Notes under the pieces: model-generated
Databases searched by the model: none
What the model was told of the DNA's origin: nothing
What the model saw: the letters and a program-made list of their open reading frames with translations, nothing else
Translations under genes and position numbers: made by a program
Shown here: piece after piece, positions 40,561-49,699 of the stretch
How positions within the stretch are numbered: position 1 is the first letter of the stretch
How the letters are laid out: the number at the start of each line of letters is the position of its first letter
NCBI GenBank assembly: GCA_965246785.1
Contig: CBDFFM010000032.1
Coordinates: 310,001-374,000 of the forward strand
From: UBA1952 sp965246785
Lineage (GTDB): Bacteria > Bacteroidota > Bacteroidia > Chitinophagales > Chitinophagaceae
DNA length: 64,000 bases
Reading direction: 5' to 3'

Positions 40561-41814
40561 ATGGCAGCGATGCACGAAGCCCACGAACATCAGCCCGCTA
40601 AGCGCAGCCGGCTCATCCTCTACATCCTGCTGGCAATGGCGGCGGGGCTCCTCCTCGGCTATTTCCTCAATCAAAAACTGGCAGGCCGTACACCCGAGGA
40701 AATGGACAAAGCCCTGCAGCCGCTGACCATCCTTCCGGAAATCTTCCTGCGCCTGATTAAAATGATTGTTGCGCCGTTGGTACTCACGACGCTTATTGTA
40801 GGCGTGGCGCGGGTAGGGGATATGAAGGCCGTTGGCCGCATTGGCGGGAAGACGATGCTGTGGTTTGTTTCCGCTTCGCTGATGAGCTTGTTGCTGGGAA
40901 TGATTCTGGTCAACGCCTTCCAGCCCGGCGCGCAGATGCACCTGCCATTACCTACTGATACTTCGGGCATTCCCAAAGCCGCCCTTTCTGTAAAAGAATT
41001 TATCTCCCACCTCGTCCCTGTCAGCATTATAGATGCGATGGCGAAGAATGAAATCCTGCAGGTCGTCGTTTTCTCTATTTTCTTCGGCATTGCAGCCGCA
41101 GCTGTGGGCGAAAAGGCCGACCCGGTTATCCACGCGCTGGATTCCATCGCGCACATCATTCTTAAAGTCACTGGCTACATTATGAAGGCGGCGCCGTTAG
41201 CGGTTTTTGGCGCTATGGCCGCGGTGATTGCGAAGCAGGGGCTTGGGGTGATGAGGTCTTACTCGCTGTTCATTGGCGAGTTTTATCTCGGGCTGTTCAT
41301 CCTTTGGGCGGTGCTGCTTGGCGCGGGCTACTTATTTGGCGGGAAGCGCGTGCTGCACCTTGTGCCGCGGCTGAAAGAGCCGCTCCTGCTGGCATTTTCT
41401 ACCGCCAGCAGCGAGGCCGCGTATCCGAAGACGATGATGGAGCTGGAGCGCGCCGGCTGTCCGGATAAGATTGTATCGTTTGTGCTGCCGCTAGGCTATT
41501 CGTTCAATCTGGATGGCTCTATGATGTATATGACGTTCGCGTCGCTGTTCATCGCACAGTCATACGGCATTCATTTAGACATGGGCACGCAGATCACTAT
41601 GCTGCTGGTGCTCATGCTTACGAGCAAGGGTATTGCCGGCGTGCCGCGCGCGTCGCTGGTAGTAATAGCGGGAACGCTTGCCACCTTTCATATACCGGAA
41701 GCCGGCATTGCGCTGCTGCTCGGTATTGACCCGATTCTGGACATGGGCCGCAGCGCTACGAATGTGGTGGGCAACAGCGTGGCTACGATGGTGGTTTCGC
41801 GGTGGGAAAGCTAA
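40561..41814 (+). CDS. Dicarboxylate/amino acid:cation symporter (DAACS family)
   Basis: This 417-residue inner-membrane carrier of the GltP/DctA type has FSTASSEAAYPKTMMELERAG (serine-rich hairpin motif), LPLGYSFNLDGSMMYM (NLDG motif) and DPILDMGRSATNVVGNS, the substrate-binding core. It takes up glutamate, aspartate or C4-dicarboxylates with H+ or Na+; the substrate cannot be fixed. ATG 40561 is chosen over an in-frame ATG at 40438 that would lie within the previous gene. Confidence 0.93.
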   Translation: MAAMHEAHEHQPAKRSRLILYILLAMAAGLLLGYFLNQKLAGRTPEEMDKALQPLTILPEIFLRLIKMIVAPLVLTTLIVGVARVGDMKAVGRIGGKTMLWFVSASLMSLLLGMILVNAFQPGAQMHLPLPTDTSGIPKAALSVKEFISHLVPVSIIDAMAKNEILQVVVFSIFFGIAAAAVGEKADPVIHALDSIAHIILKVTGYIMKAAPLAVFGAMAAVIAKQGLGVMRSYSLFIGEFYLGLFILWAVLLGAGYLFGGKRVLHLVPRLKEPLLLAFSTASSEAAYPKTMMELERAGCPDKIVSFVLPLGYSFNLDGSMMYMTFASLFIAQSYGIHLDMGTQITMLLVLMLTSKGIAGVPRASLVVIAGTLATFHIPEAGIALLLGIDPILDMGRSATNVVGNSVATMVVSRWES

Positions 41815-42266
41815 TAGCCCTGATAGCTAATCTCGCAATACGCCTTAAAGTCGCGCACATCCAGCGCCACTTTTGCGGCATTGCTCAGCGCAAGGTTGCA
41901 GCCTTTCAACTGTTTTGTAACCGGCATTGGGCCTAAGACCTTCACATAAACAATGTGTTCATTATTCAGGTTCCGCACCTGAAGAATGCTGCCGCGCGGC
42001 GCAACATTATGAAAGGCATAGATGCCCCCGCCTTTGCCCGTGCTGAAAAATCCGGCTGTGGCTTTCTCTGTTACTGCGCTTGCGCCGTAAGCAGTCTGCG
42101 TTTCCCATTCATTTTGCAGCGGCAGCTTGCGGATAACCATAACGCTGTCGCGGATAGGCATCGTCTGCTGTACGGACGGCAAGAGATACTTGGGCGTATC
42201 CGCGCGCTGTTGGGCGTGCAAAGCCATTGGTGCCAAAAGCGCCAAAATGATGAGTGAATGCTTCAT
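41811..42266 (-). CDS. RlpA-like double-psi beta-barrel secreted protein
   Basis: The 151-residue protein has a signal peptide (MKHSLIILALLAPMALHAQ) and a DPBB-like C-terminal half: AFHNVAPRGSILQVRNLNNE, then VYVKVLGPMPV and NLALSNAAKVALDV. This aligns with RlpA lytic transglycosylases. The catalytic NDRGP stretch reads KVLGP here, so the usual catalytic Asp is missing and enzymatic activity is doubtful. It is the last gene of a four-gene minus-strand operon with an ABC-2 transporter. The start is ATG 42266, 4 bases after the previous stop. Confidence 0.7.
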   Translation of the reverse strand: MKHSLIILALLAPMALHAQQRADTPKYLLPSVQQTMPIRDSVMVIRKLPLQNEWETQTAYGASAVTEKATAGFFSTGKGGGIYAFHNVAPRGSILQVRNLNNEHIVYVKVLGPMPVTKQLKGCNLALSNAAKVALDVRDFKAYCEISYQGY

Positions 42267-42270
42267 TTGC

Positions 42271-43005
42271 TCAGTTCTTTTTTGCGCCTTCTTCTTTGAA
42301 TACATCATCTTTCAAACCCACATTGATGCGATAGCTCAGGTAACGGATTTCAATGCGTCCCCGCTTCGGCAGCTTTGGGCCGTCGTTTTTTTCGGGTGGC
42401 GTATTGCCCTCGTCGTAATCCATCGTCACGCCTTTGGGAAGCTTGTATTCTTTGGTCTCCATCACAAAGACGACCTTGTCGGGAAGCGCATGCGCGGCGT
42501 ATTTGTCGTAGGTCAGTTCCATACGCACAGTGCCATTGTCGCGCGTAGTCGTCTCAGTGCGCAGGGCCAGCATCCGGGCTTCGTCCACCCACACTTTGGA
42601 AAGCACAATGTCGCTTTCACCTTCAGGAATTATTTTGATGATGCGCGTGGAAATGTTGCCGATGCTTTCCCTGCCGGCGTCAATAACGGTGGCCGCTCCG
42701 GCAGGCATCATCTTGTCCACGCTCAGCGTCACACTCTTGCGGGGAAGGATGGAGATGCCGCCTTCACGCTCCAGCTTCAGCTTGCCGGGCGCTTTGTAAT
42801 ACAGCTTCCCCGCCAGCAACGGCACGCGCATAAAGGAGACGTCAATCTTCATCCGCACATCCGCCACATAATCATTCACAGACAGCATTCGCCCGCGCAA
42901 GGAATAGAAAAGCTTTGTTGCATCCGCTGTCTGCGCAACGGCAGCTTCACCAACGCACGAAAACAATACAGCAATACAACAATACAGCAATGCAACCCTT
43001 TTCAT
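42271..43005 (-). CDS. LolA-like periplasmic protein (DUF4292-type)
   Basis: The 244-residue protein has a signal peptide. The body has the LolA/LolB-like half-barrel pattern (RMKIDVSFMRVPLLAGKLYY, KAPGKLKLEREGG, KVWVDEARMLALRTET). It probably binds a lipid or hydrophobic ligand, but it is not the housekeeping LolA. Its ATG overlaps the permease stop as ATGA (43002-43005). The signal-peptide region is encoded by a short tandem repeat (42963-42991). Together with the ABC-2 transporter it may form an envelope trafficking system. Confidence 0.7.
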   Translation of the reverse strand: MKRVALLYCCIAVLFSCVGEAAVAQTADATKLFYSLRGRMLSVNDYVADVRMKIDVSFMRVPLLAGKLYYKAPGKLKLEREGGISILPRKSVTLSVDKMMPAGAATVIDAGRESIGNISTRIIKIIPEGESDIVLSKVWVDEARMLALRTETTTRDNGTVRMELTYDKYAAHALPDKVVFVMETKEYKLPKGVTMDYDEGNTPPEKNDGPKLPKRGRIEIRYLSYRINVGLKDDVFKEEGAKKN

Positions 43006-43841
43006 GATTGAATATCCTTTCTATTAAAAATGAAAATAGCAGCCCCAACCAACCCAACGATGTAGGCCCCCAGCACCGCTGCCGACTTTCCGATAGCTGC
43101 ATAAGGCACCGGGTCGGAGAAAAAGCCTTTCCAACCTAGCATGTGCGTAGTAAGCAGGGCAGGCTTAATGGCGCTGAACACCGGCAGGTCAAGATTGGAG
43201 ATGATGGTAAGCACAATCACAACGCCCATCGTACCAACAATAGGGCCAATCGCATTAGACGAAAGCACGGACAGAAAAACAGACAGCGCCGCCACCGCCA
43301 TCATAGCCAGCGCGGCAAAGCCGAAAGCGCAGACGTAACGCCAGAGCACATCATCGCGCAGCAGCACCACCACCTCATAGCTTTTCGCAATGATGAGGTC
43401 GCCTTCTCCAAAAAGAATCAGCGAAACCAAGAGGCCGGCAATGGCTAACCACACCAGCAGCGCAATGGAATAAACGACGGTTGCAAGGTACTTACCGATA
43501 ATGAGCTGCGCCCGGCTTATGGGTTTTGTGAGTAACAGGCGTAGTGTACCAGCTGTTGCTTCCCCCGCCACCGCATCGCCGGCCACGAGGGCTACCAGTA
43601 GCGGCACATGCACCAGCAGCAGCCCGAGGATGAGATAAGTAACAAAGTAGCCGTTCAGAATTTTGCCCGTCAAGTCAAACTGTGCGTTGACGCCTTGCAA
43701 AATGAAGTCAGAAAACTCCTGCCCGTTGGCAATAAGCGCCACCTGCACGAGCGCCGTAATCGCCGTTACCGTAGCGAAGGAGATATAGGTGCGCGGCTTG
43801 CGGAAAATCTTGTACAGCTCAATGCGCAGCAGCGGCCACAT
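43002..43841 (-). CDS. ABC-2 type transporter permease
   Basis: This 279-residue membrane protein begins LLRIELYKIFRKPRTYISFA, the amphipathic start of ABC-2 permeases such as NosY-type proteins. It has six predicted membrane helices, including LIIGKYLATVVYSIALLVWL and GPIVGTMGVVIVLTIISNL. The GDAVAGEATAGTLRLLLTKPISR motif is typical of the family. Its start overlaps the ATPase gene by 23 bases and its stop overlaps the LolA-like gene. The substrate is unknown. Confidence 0.9.
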   Translation of the reverse strand: MWPLLRIELYKIFRKPRTYISFATVTAITALVQVALIANGQEFSDFILQGVNAQFDLTGKILNGYFVTYLILGLLLVHVPLLVALVAGDAVAGEATAGTLRLLLTKPISRAQLIIGKYLATVVYSIALLVWLAIAGLLVSLILFGEGDLIIAKSYEVVVLLRDDVLWRYVCAFGFAALAMMAVAALSVFLSVLSSNAIGPIVGTMGVVIVLTIISNLDLPVFSAIKPALLTTHMLGWKGFFSDPVPYAAIGKSAAVLGAYIVGLVGAAIFIFNRKDIQS

Positions 43842-44754
43842 GGTGCTCTTCTTGTTCTTGGGTGAGGGATAAAAAGTAGGCTTCCAGCGAGTGCCGTGCG
43901 GAGATGCCCCGAATTGCTGCGCCTTGCGCCACCAGCCAGCGCGTCAATTCCGGCGCGGCATCAGGATGCATTTTCAGCAGAAGCTTGTCAGCACTTGCAC
44001 TTTCCATATGCGCGCTCCAATGCGCGTTGGCACGAATGGCGGTGGCAACGCGCTCATCCGGTGCTAAAGAAACTTCCATCAGCGTATCGGCGGGATGCAG
44101 CAGTTCGCTTACCGCGCCTTCCGCAATCTTTTTACCGCGGTGAAGAATCAGCATCCGCGTAGCCATCTGCTCTACTTCATGCAGCAGGTGACTGGAGATG
44201 ATAACTGTCTTTCCCCGCTCGTGCGCAAGGCGCAGAATGAGCGCCCGCATATCGGCAATGCCCTGCGGGTCCAAGCCGTTGGTCGGCTCGTCCAGCATCA
44301 GGATGTCCGGCTCATGCACGAGGGCAATGGCGATGCCGAGACGCTGCTTCATGCCCTGAGAATAGGCTTTTACCTTATCATGCTCGCGGCCTTTGAGTGA
44401 TACCAGCTCCAGAAGTGCATTCAGGCGCTCGCTTGTTGGCTTTATACCGCTCAGTCGCGCGAAGATGCGCAGGTTATCCAGCCCGCTCAGGTAACCGTAC
44501 ATATCGGGCCGCTCAATGATAGCGCCAACGTGCTTCAGTTGCGCGCGGGAAAAAGCCTCGCCTTTGATGCGGATACTGCCGCCGGTTGGCCGCACAAGGC
44601 CGAGCATAATGCGCATGGTAGTGCTCTTGCCTGCACCATTTTGCCCGAGAAAGCCGTAGATGTCGCCGGGACTGATGGAAAAAGAGAGGTCATCCACCGC
44701 ACGGAACGAGCCATAGCTTTTGCATAGATTTTCAGCCTGAATAATGGTCGGCAC
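43819..44754 (-). CDS. ABC transporter ATP-binding protein (ABC-2 partner)
   Basis: The 311-residue ATPase has Walker A GQNGAGKST, signature YSQGMKQRLGIAIAL, Walker B ILMLDEPTNGLDP and switch His in IISSHLLHEVEQ. A C-terminal extension of about 80 residues is typical of ATPases paired with ABC-2 permeases. I place the start at GTG 44754 because homologues start near PTIIQAENLCKSYG. TTG 44778 is an alternative. It heads the operon that continues with the permease, LolA-like and RlpA-like genes. Confidence 0.9.
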   Translation of the reverse strand: MPTIIQAENLCKSYGSFRAVDDLSFSISPGDIYGFLGQNGAGKSTTMRIMLGLVRPTGGSIRIKGEAFSRAQLKHVGAIIERPDMYGYLSGLDNLRIFARLSGIKPTSERLNALLELVSLKGREHDKVKAYSQGMKQRLGIAIALVHEPDILMLDEPTNGLDPQGIADMRALILRLAHERGKTVIISSHLLHEVEQMATRMLILHRGKKIAEGAVSELLHPADTLMEVSLAPDERVATAIRANAHWSAHMESASADKLLLKMHPDAAPELTRWLVAQGAAIRGISARHSLEAYFLSLTQEQEEHHVAAAAH

Positions 44755-44850
44755 TTCTGGAGATGTTGTACTGCGCAAGGTAGTCCGCCTGTCGCGCTAC
44801 GTTACTGATAGCCACATTTGCTTTGCAAAACTTTAGAGTGCCGTCTGCAA

Positions 44851-46110
44851 TCACTTGCCAGCCTTATAGCCCCGCACTGCGTAATACAGAATATAGAGAT
44901 AGCACGGTATCAGCATTTCATAGGCAAGCTGCGCATTACCCAGCGCCTCGCTTAGCTTCCCGTAAAGCGGCGGAAGTACAGCCCCTCCTGCGATGCCCAT
45001 TATTAGCAGTGCCGCCCCGGTCTTTGTAAAGCGCCCCAGGCCTTTCAGCGCCAAGGGGAAGATGGCGGGCCACATTACGGCGTTGGAAAAGCCAAGCGCA
45101 GCAAAGGCAACTACGGCTTTATAGCCGTGGGCGACTGTCGCAGCGCCGACAAGCGCAATGCTAAGGAAGGTGAAAATGAGCAGCGCTTTCCGCTGGTCTA
45201 TAAATCGCGGAATAGCTATGATGCCGACGACATAGCCCACAAGCAGGCCATAGCCGGTGTAAGTCGCAAAATTCTTTGCGGTATCTAAGGAGAAGCCAAG
45301 GTGTTGGCCGAAGCCGGCGAAGGTGTCGTAGCTAATCACCTCCGCGCCGACGTAGAAGAAGATAGCCAGTGCGCCGAGCAGCAAGTGCGGAAACTGAAAA
45401 ACACTCGTCTTATTCGCTGAAAGCGCTGTGTCCGCAGCGTCTTCCTCCGCAACCACTTCCGGCAGCGGCGTAAAGAAAAGCGCAATGCCTAAAGCAACAA
45501 GCACCGCCGCAATAATGCAGTAAGGCCCAACCACCCGCTGGATAAGTTCATTAAGCTCCGCAGTTTTCTGCGCCGGCGCCATGGTAGCCAGCCGCTTCAC
45601 CAGCTCATCGGAGTTTTTCAAAACGATACTGCCGAGCGAATAAACGGCGATGATGCCCGCCACTTTATTGCAGATGCCCATGATGGAAATGCGCTGCGCG
45701 GCGCTCTCGTGCGGGCCAAGCACCGTAACGTATGGATTGGAGGCCGTCTGCAGCAGCGCCAGGCCGGAGCCTATGATGAACAGCCCCGTAAGAAAAAGCG
45801 GGTATGAGCGCGCGCCGGCGGCGGGGATAAAGAGCAGCGCCCCGGCAGCCATCACAAAAAGGCCAATGCTCATGCCCTTCTTATAGCCCGTCCGCTGCAG
45901 GATGTAGGAAGACGGCAGCGCCATTACAAAGTAGGCGGCAAAGAAGGCGGTGGCGACGAGGTAGCCCTCTGCCTGCGTCAACTCGCAGGCTATTTTGAAG
46001 TAGGGTATGAGCTGGCTGTTGGCCCAGGTAACGAAGCCGAAGATGAAGAACAGGCAGCCGATGAGAAAGAGCGCGAAGCCGTAGCTGCGCCGTGATGTAT
46101 TTTGTGCCAT
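44851..46110 (-). CDS. FucP-type sugar MFS transporter
   Basis: This 419-residue transporter of the glucose/galactose/fucose:H+ symporter branch has FIFGFVTWANSQLIPYFKIA, FFAAYFVMALPSSYILQRTGYKKGM and LLQTASNPYVTVLGP, the characteristic early motifs, with twelve helices in all. It is divergent from a ROK kinase 34 bases away, which suggests uptake of a free hexose followed by phosphorylation. The ATG at 46110 starts MAQNTSRR; longer frames have no support. Confidence 0.9.
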   Translation of the reverse strand: MAQNTSRRSYGFALFLIGCLFFIFGFVTWANSQLIPYFKIACELTQAEGYLVATAFFAAYFVMALPSSYILQRTGYKKGMSIGLFVMAAGALLFIPAAGARSYPLFLTGLFIIGSGLALLQTASNPYVTVLGPHESAAQRISIMGICNKVAGIIAVYSLGSIVLKNSDELVKRLATMAPAQKTAELNELIQRVVGPYCIIAAVLVALGIALFFTPLPEVVAEEDAADTALSANKTSVFQFPHLLLGALAIFFYVGAEVISYDTFAGFGQHLGFSLDTAKNFATYTGYGLLVGYVVGIIAIPRFIDQRKALLIFTFLSIALVGAATVAHGYKAVVAFAALGFSNAVMWPAIFPLALKGLGRFTKTGAALLIMGIAGGAVLPPLYGKLSEALGNAQLAYEMLIPCYLYILYYAVRGYKAGK

Positions 46111-46144
46111 AGCGTGTAAGCAAACATACTCGCTAAGCACCCAA

Positions 46145-47080
46145 ATGCAAGATCTCGCACTCGGCATAGACATCGGCGGAACCAATACCGTCTTCGGCAT
46201 CGTGAACCGGCGCGGCGACATTCTGACGCAGGACGGCATGCCTACACGCGGCTACAGGACGCCGGAGGCTTTCATTGACGCACTCGCTAAGCGTGTTTTG
46301 CCAATTATTGAGGAGGCAGGCCGCGCACAGATGTTGGGAGCAGGCGTCGGCGCACCGAATGGCAATTATTACACTGGTGAGATTGCTTACGCAGCCAACT
46401 TGGAATGGCATGGCGTCATTCCGCTAGCCCGGCTCGTAGAAGACGCTTTAGGACTGAAAACAACTATTACCAACGATGCCAACGCAGCCACTATTGGTGA
46501 AATGATGTATGGTGCGGCAAAGGGTATGAAGGACTTCATCATGGTTACACTCGGCACGGGCGTAGGCAGCGGTTTTGTCGCAAATGGCCAGCTTATTTAC
46601 GGCCACGATGGCTTCGCGGGCGAATTGGGGCATGTGATTGCGGTGCGCGATGGTCGGGAATGCGGCTGCGGCCGGCGCGGCTGCCTGGAAACATACGCTT
46701 CTGCGACGGGTATCGTGCGGACGGCGCGGGAGTGGCTACAGAAGCGCAATGATGTTTCAACCATTCGGGATGAACAGGAGCTTACCGCAAAAGCCATTGG
46801 CATTGCTGCCGCTTCCGGCGATGCGCTTGCGCTGGAGCTATTTGATTACACCGGAAAGATTCTTGGTCAATGCCTTGCGGATGCCGTAGCCATTACTTCG
46901 CCGCAGGCTATCATTCTTTTTGGCGGACTCGCAAGGGCCGGCAATATTATTCTCGAGCCGACAAAACGGCACATGGAAGACGCAATGCTGCGCATCTACA
47001 AAGGCAAAGTGACGCTCCTTCTATCCGCGCTCCCCGAAGCAGACGCAGCTATTCTCGGGGCAAGTGCGCTGGTGTGGTAA
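46145..47080 (+). CDS. ROK-family sugar kinase (probable glucokinase)
   Basis: This 311-residue ROK protein has the ATP-binding DxGxT motif LGIDIGGTNTVFGI. It also has the catalytic region NDANAATIGEM and the zinc motif CGCGRRGCLETYAS. No helix-turn-helix is present, so it is a kinase rather than a repressor. Glucose is the likely substrate given the FucP-like transporter divergently placed 34 bases upstream, but N-acetyl sugars are possible. Confidence 0.9.
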   Translation: MQDLALGIDIGGTNTVFGIVNRRGDILTQDGMPTRGYRTPEAFIDALAKRVLPIIEEAGRAQMLGAGVGAPNGNYYTGEIAYAANLEWHGVIPLARLVEDALGLKTTITNDANAATIGEMMYGAAKGMKDFIMVTLGTGVGSGFVANGQLIYGHDGFAGELGHVIAVRDGRECGCGRRGCLETYASATGIVRTAREWLQKRNDVSTIRDEQELTAKAIGIAAASGDALALELFDYTGKILGQCLADAVAITSPQAIILFGGLARAGNIILEPTKRHMEDAMLRIYKGKVTLLLSALPEADAAILGASALVW

Positions 47081-47083
47081 GCA

Positions 47084-48385
47084 TCACATGCTCCGCCGCT
47101 CCGGCTGCACTATTGGGAATAACACGATGAATGTGCTCCCGCGGCCCAGCACACTTTCCACCCGCACGCGCCCGCCGTGGGCATCTACCATTGCCTTCAC
47201 ATAGCTCAGGCCGAGGCCAAAACCTTTTACGTTGTGGATATTGCCAGTGTGCGCGCGATAAAATTTCTCAAAGATGCGCCCCTGTGTTTCCTTATTCATC
47301 CCAATGCCGTTATCCTTGAAGCGGATAGCGAGCATGTTGCCGCTGTTGCCGGTTTCAATGTCTATGCGCATCGGGTCTTTGGAGTACTTGATGGCGTTGT
47401 CCAGCAGATTGAAGATGATGTTGGAGATGTGCACCTCATCGCCGGAGATGTGGTGACGCGAGGCCTTCAGGTGCAGGGTAAGCTTGCCGTTCTTTTCATT
47501 GATCTGGAGGATGAGGTTGTCAGCCGTGCTCTGGATGAGAGCGTGTACGTCCAGCACCGTGCGGTTGAGCGTTATTTCCTGCCGCTCAATGCGGGCGGCC
47601 TGCAGGATGCTCTCCACCTGCTTGTTCATCCGCTTGTTTTCATCCTTAATCATGCCGCTGTAGTAGCGGATTTTGTCCGTGTCGTTGATGACGCGCTCGT
47701 TGGTCAGCGCATCCACGGCCAGGCTGATGGTGGCTAATGGCGTCTTCAGCTCGTGCGTCATATTGTTGATGAAGTCACTCTTGATTTCGGATAGCTTCTT
47801 CTGATTAAATAGCGTGCGCACCGTGAGTATGAAGGCAGAGATAATGATGGTGGTGAGCGCAAAGGACAGGAGAATCATCCAGCCCAATTGCTCAAACAGG
47901 TAGTTCTTTGGCTCGCGGATAAATACATACAGCGTCTCCTGCTGCGTAGCATTCCCGCCCGTAAGTGGTATCGAGTAAGCATCGCTCACAAACTCATCTT
48001 TCCAGCCGTTCGATGAAAGAATAGAGAAGCGGAAGATGTTAGTAACGGCATACTCAAAAGGCTGCTTGATGTTATTGCTGCGCAGGAGCTGCTGTATAAT
48101 GTCCTGCATCTCCTCGGGCGTGAAGACCTGCGCCGTAAATTCCTGCTCCAGCACACGGCGTTTCGTCAGTGCGTTTAGCGGCAGGTTGCCGGTGCTCTCC
48201 GTGCGCTTTCGCAGAAAAAGGTCGTCGGTGCTCTCCTTAATTTCCAGCAGGCTCTTTTGCCGGCTCTGCGTGAATTGGTCTTTCTTAATCTGAATGGCAC
48301 TCTTTATCCACTGCATCTGGATAAACAGGATGCCCAGCACCGAAAGGGTGATGAGCAGGACTATGAGTGGAAAGACGCGCTTCAT
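47084..48385 (-). CDS. Membrane-bound sensor histidine kinase
   Basis: This 433-residue kinase has two membrane helices (about 3-20 and 165-185) flanking a periplasmic sensor domain. The phospho-acceptor is H211 (MTHELKTPLATISL). The ATPase domain has NIIFNLLDNAIKYS, FKDNGIGM and GFGLGLSYVKAMV. The start ATG 48385 lies 6 bases after an exact TACATTTG box. No response regulator adjoins it in the window. The signal sensed is unknown. Confidence 0.92.
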   Translation of the reverse strand: MKRVFPLIVLLITLSVLGILFIQMQWIKSAIQIKKDQFTQSRQKSLLEIKESTDDLFLRKRTESTGNLPLNALTKRRVLEQEFTAQVFTPEEMQDIIQQLLRSNNIKQPFEYAVTNIFRFSILSSNGWKDEFVSDAYSIPLTGGNATQQETLYVFIREPKNYLFEQLGWMILLSFALTTIIISAFILTVRTLFNQKKLSEIKSDFINNMTHELKTPLATISLAVDALTNERVINDTDKIRYYSGMIKDENKRMNKQVESILQAARIERQEITLNRTVLDVHALIQSTADNLILQINEKNGKLTLHLKASRHHISGDEVHISNIIFNLLDNAIKYSKDPMRIDIETGNSGNMLAIRFKDNGIGMNKETQGRIFEKFYRAHTGNIHNVKGFGLGLSYVKAMVDAHGGRVRVESVLGRGSTFIVLFPIVQPERRSM

Positions 48386-48391
48386 GCAAGG

Positions 48392-48399
48392 CAAATGTA
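48392..48399 (-). promoter_or_regulatory. TAnnTTTG -7 box before the histidine kinase
   Basis: The minus strand reads TACATTTG, exact consensus, with 6 bases to the ATG at 48385. Confidence 0.6.
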
Positions 48400-48412
48400 G
48401 CGGCCAGTAGTA

Positions 48413-48475
48413 TTGAACAGGTTGAACATGTTGAACGGTCAAACAAGTTCAACTTGTTCAACTCCCTCGACCCGC
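48413..48475. repeat. GTTGAAC/GTTCAAC repeat cluster between divergent genes
   Basis: Several GTTGAAC units (GTTGAACATGTTGAAC) face inverted units (GTTCAACTTGTTCAAC) across GGTCAAACAA. Together they can form a large hairpin between the histidine kinase and the purM-type gene. Confidence 0.65.
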
Positions 48476-48493
48476 TCAACTTACCTTCGCCCT

Positions 48494-49672
48494 ATGTCAT
48501 CCGCAACAACTTCCGGCCGTTATGCGCAGCGCGGCGTGAGCGCCCAGAAAGAAGACGTGCACCGTGCCACCGCCGCGCTGGACAAAGGTCTTTTTCCCAA
48601 TGCCTTCTGCAAAGTCTATCCCGACTACTGGGGCGGCGATGAAGCCTTCTGCAACCTCATGCACGCCGACGGCGCGGGCACTAAGAGCATCCTCGCCTAC
48701 ATGTACTGGAAAGAGACGGGCGATGCGAGTGTGTGGGCCGGCATAGCAATCGACGCGATTGTGATGAACATTGACGACCTGTTGTGCGTGGGCGCTACGG
48801 GGCCATTTACCTATTCCTCTACAATTGGGCGCAATAAGGGATTGATTCCGGGCGAGGTGATTGCAGCGATTATCAACGGCACGCAGACTTATTTTGAAAA
48901 GCTGAGTGAGTACGGCATTGACGTCCGCTTCATGGGTGGCGAAACCGCCGATGTAGGCGACGTAGTGCGCACCGTAATTGTGGACGGTACCATGGCCTGC
49001 CGCATGAGGCGCGACCGGCTCGTAACAACTGAAAAGCTTGCGCCCGGCGATGTAGTGGTAAGCTTCGCATCCTACGGCCAGGCTACTTATGAAGATGCCT
49101 ACAACAGCGGTATGGGCAGCAACGGCCTGACGAGTGCCCGCCACGAATTGCTGCACAAAGACTACGCGGCGAAGTACCCCGAAAGCGTTGACCCAGCCCT
49201 GCCGCAAGACGTGGTGTACAACGGCAAATACCGACTGACAGACGCGACGGAAACGGGTCTTGACGTAGGGAAGATGATTCTCTCGCCTACCCGCACCTAC
49301 GCGCCGGTTGTGCTGAAGGTATTGGATGAGCACTTTGAGAAGATTCACGGAATTATCCATTGCAGCGGCGGCGGCCAAACGAAGTGCCTGCATTACCTGC
49401 CCGGCCCTATGCGTGTGGTAAAGGACAATCTTCCGCCAGCGCCGCCGTTATTTACCATGATTCAGGAAGCCGCAAGCACGGATTGGAGGGAGATGTACCA
49501 GGTATTCAACATGGGCGCACGGCTGGAGCTATTCACAGATGCCGCCACGGCGGAAAGCATTGTAGCAATAGCAAAGGGCTTCGGGATAGATGCGATGGTG
49601 AGCGGCAGGGTGGAGGAGCGCGCGAAAAAAGAGTTAATGATAGAAGGGTCTTACGGCCGGTTTGAGTATTAA
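48494..49672 (+). CDS. purM: PurM-type phosphoribosylformylglycinamidine cyclo-ligase
   Basis: This 392-residue AIR-synthase-fold enzyme of purine synthesis has HADGAGTKSILAYMYW (ATP/phosphate site), MNIDDLLCVGATGPF and FMGGETADVGDVVRT, all diagnostic motifs. The C-terminal domain has HCSGGGQTKCLHYL and FNMGARLELF. It belongs to the longer Bacteroidota form, which differs from E. coli PurM. The ATG at 48494 stands 4 bases after a TACCTTCG box (48482-48489). Upstream frame extension covers the GTTGAAC repeats and is rejected. Confidence 0.9.
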   Translation: MSSATTSGRYAQRGVSAQKEDVHRATAALDKGLFPNAFCKVYPDYWGGDEAFCNLMHADGAGTKSILAYMYWKETGDASVWAGIAIDAIVMNIDDLLCVGATGPFTYSSTIGRNKGLIPGEVIAAIINGTQTYFEKLSEYGIDVRFMGGETADVGDVVRTVIVDGTMACRMRRDRLVTTEKLAPGDVVVSFASYGQATYEDAYNSGMGSNGLTSARHELLHKDYAAKYPESVDPALPQDVVYNGKYRLTDATETGLDVGKMILSPTRTYAPVVLKVLDEHFEKIHGIIHCSGGGQTKCLHYLPGPMRVVKDNLPPAPPLFTMIQEAASTDWREMYQVFNMGARLELFTDAATAESIVAIAKGFGIDAMVSGRVEERAKKELMIEGSYGRFEY

Positions 49673-49699
49673 CAACAGACCTAAACAATTCGCACGCTT

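Noticed and set aside
48413..48493. N-terminal extension of the PurM-type protein to 48413
   Set aside because: It would translate the GTTGAAC repeat cluster into Ser/Thr/Asn-rich sequence and lies before the TACCTTCG box.
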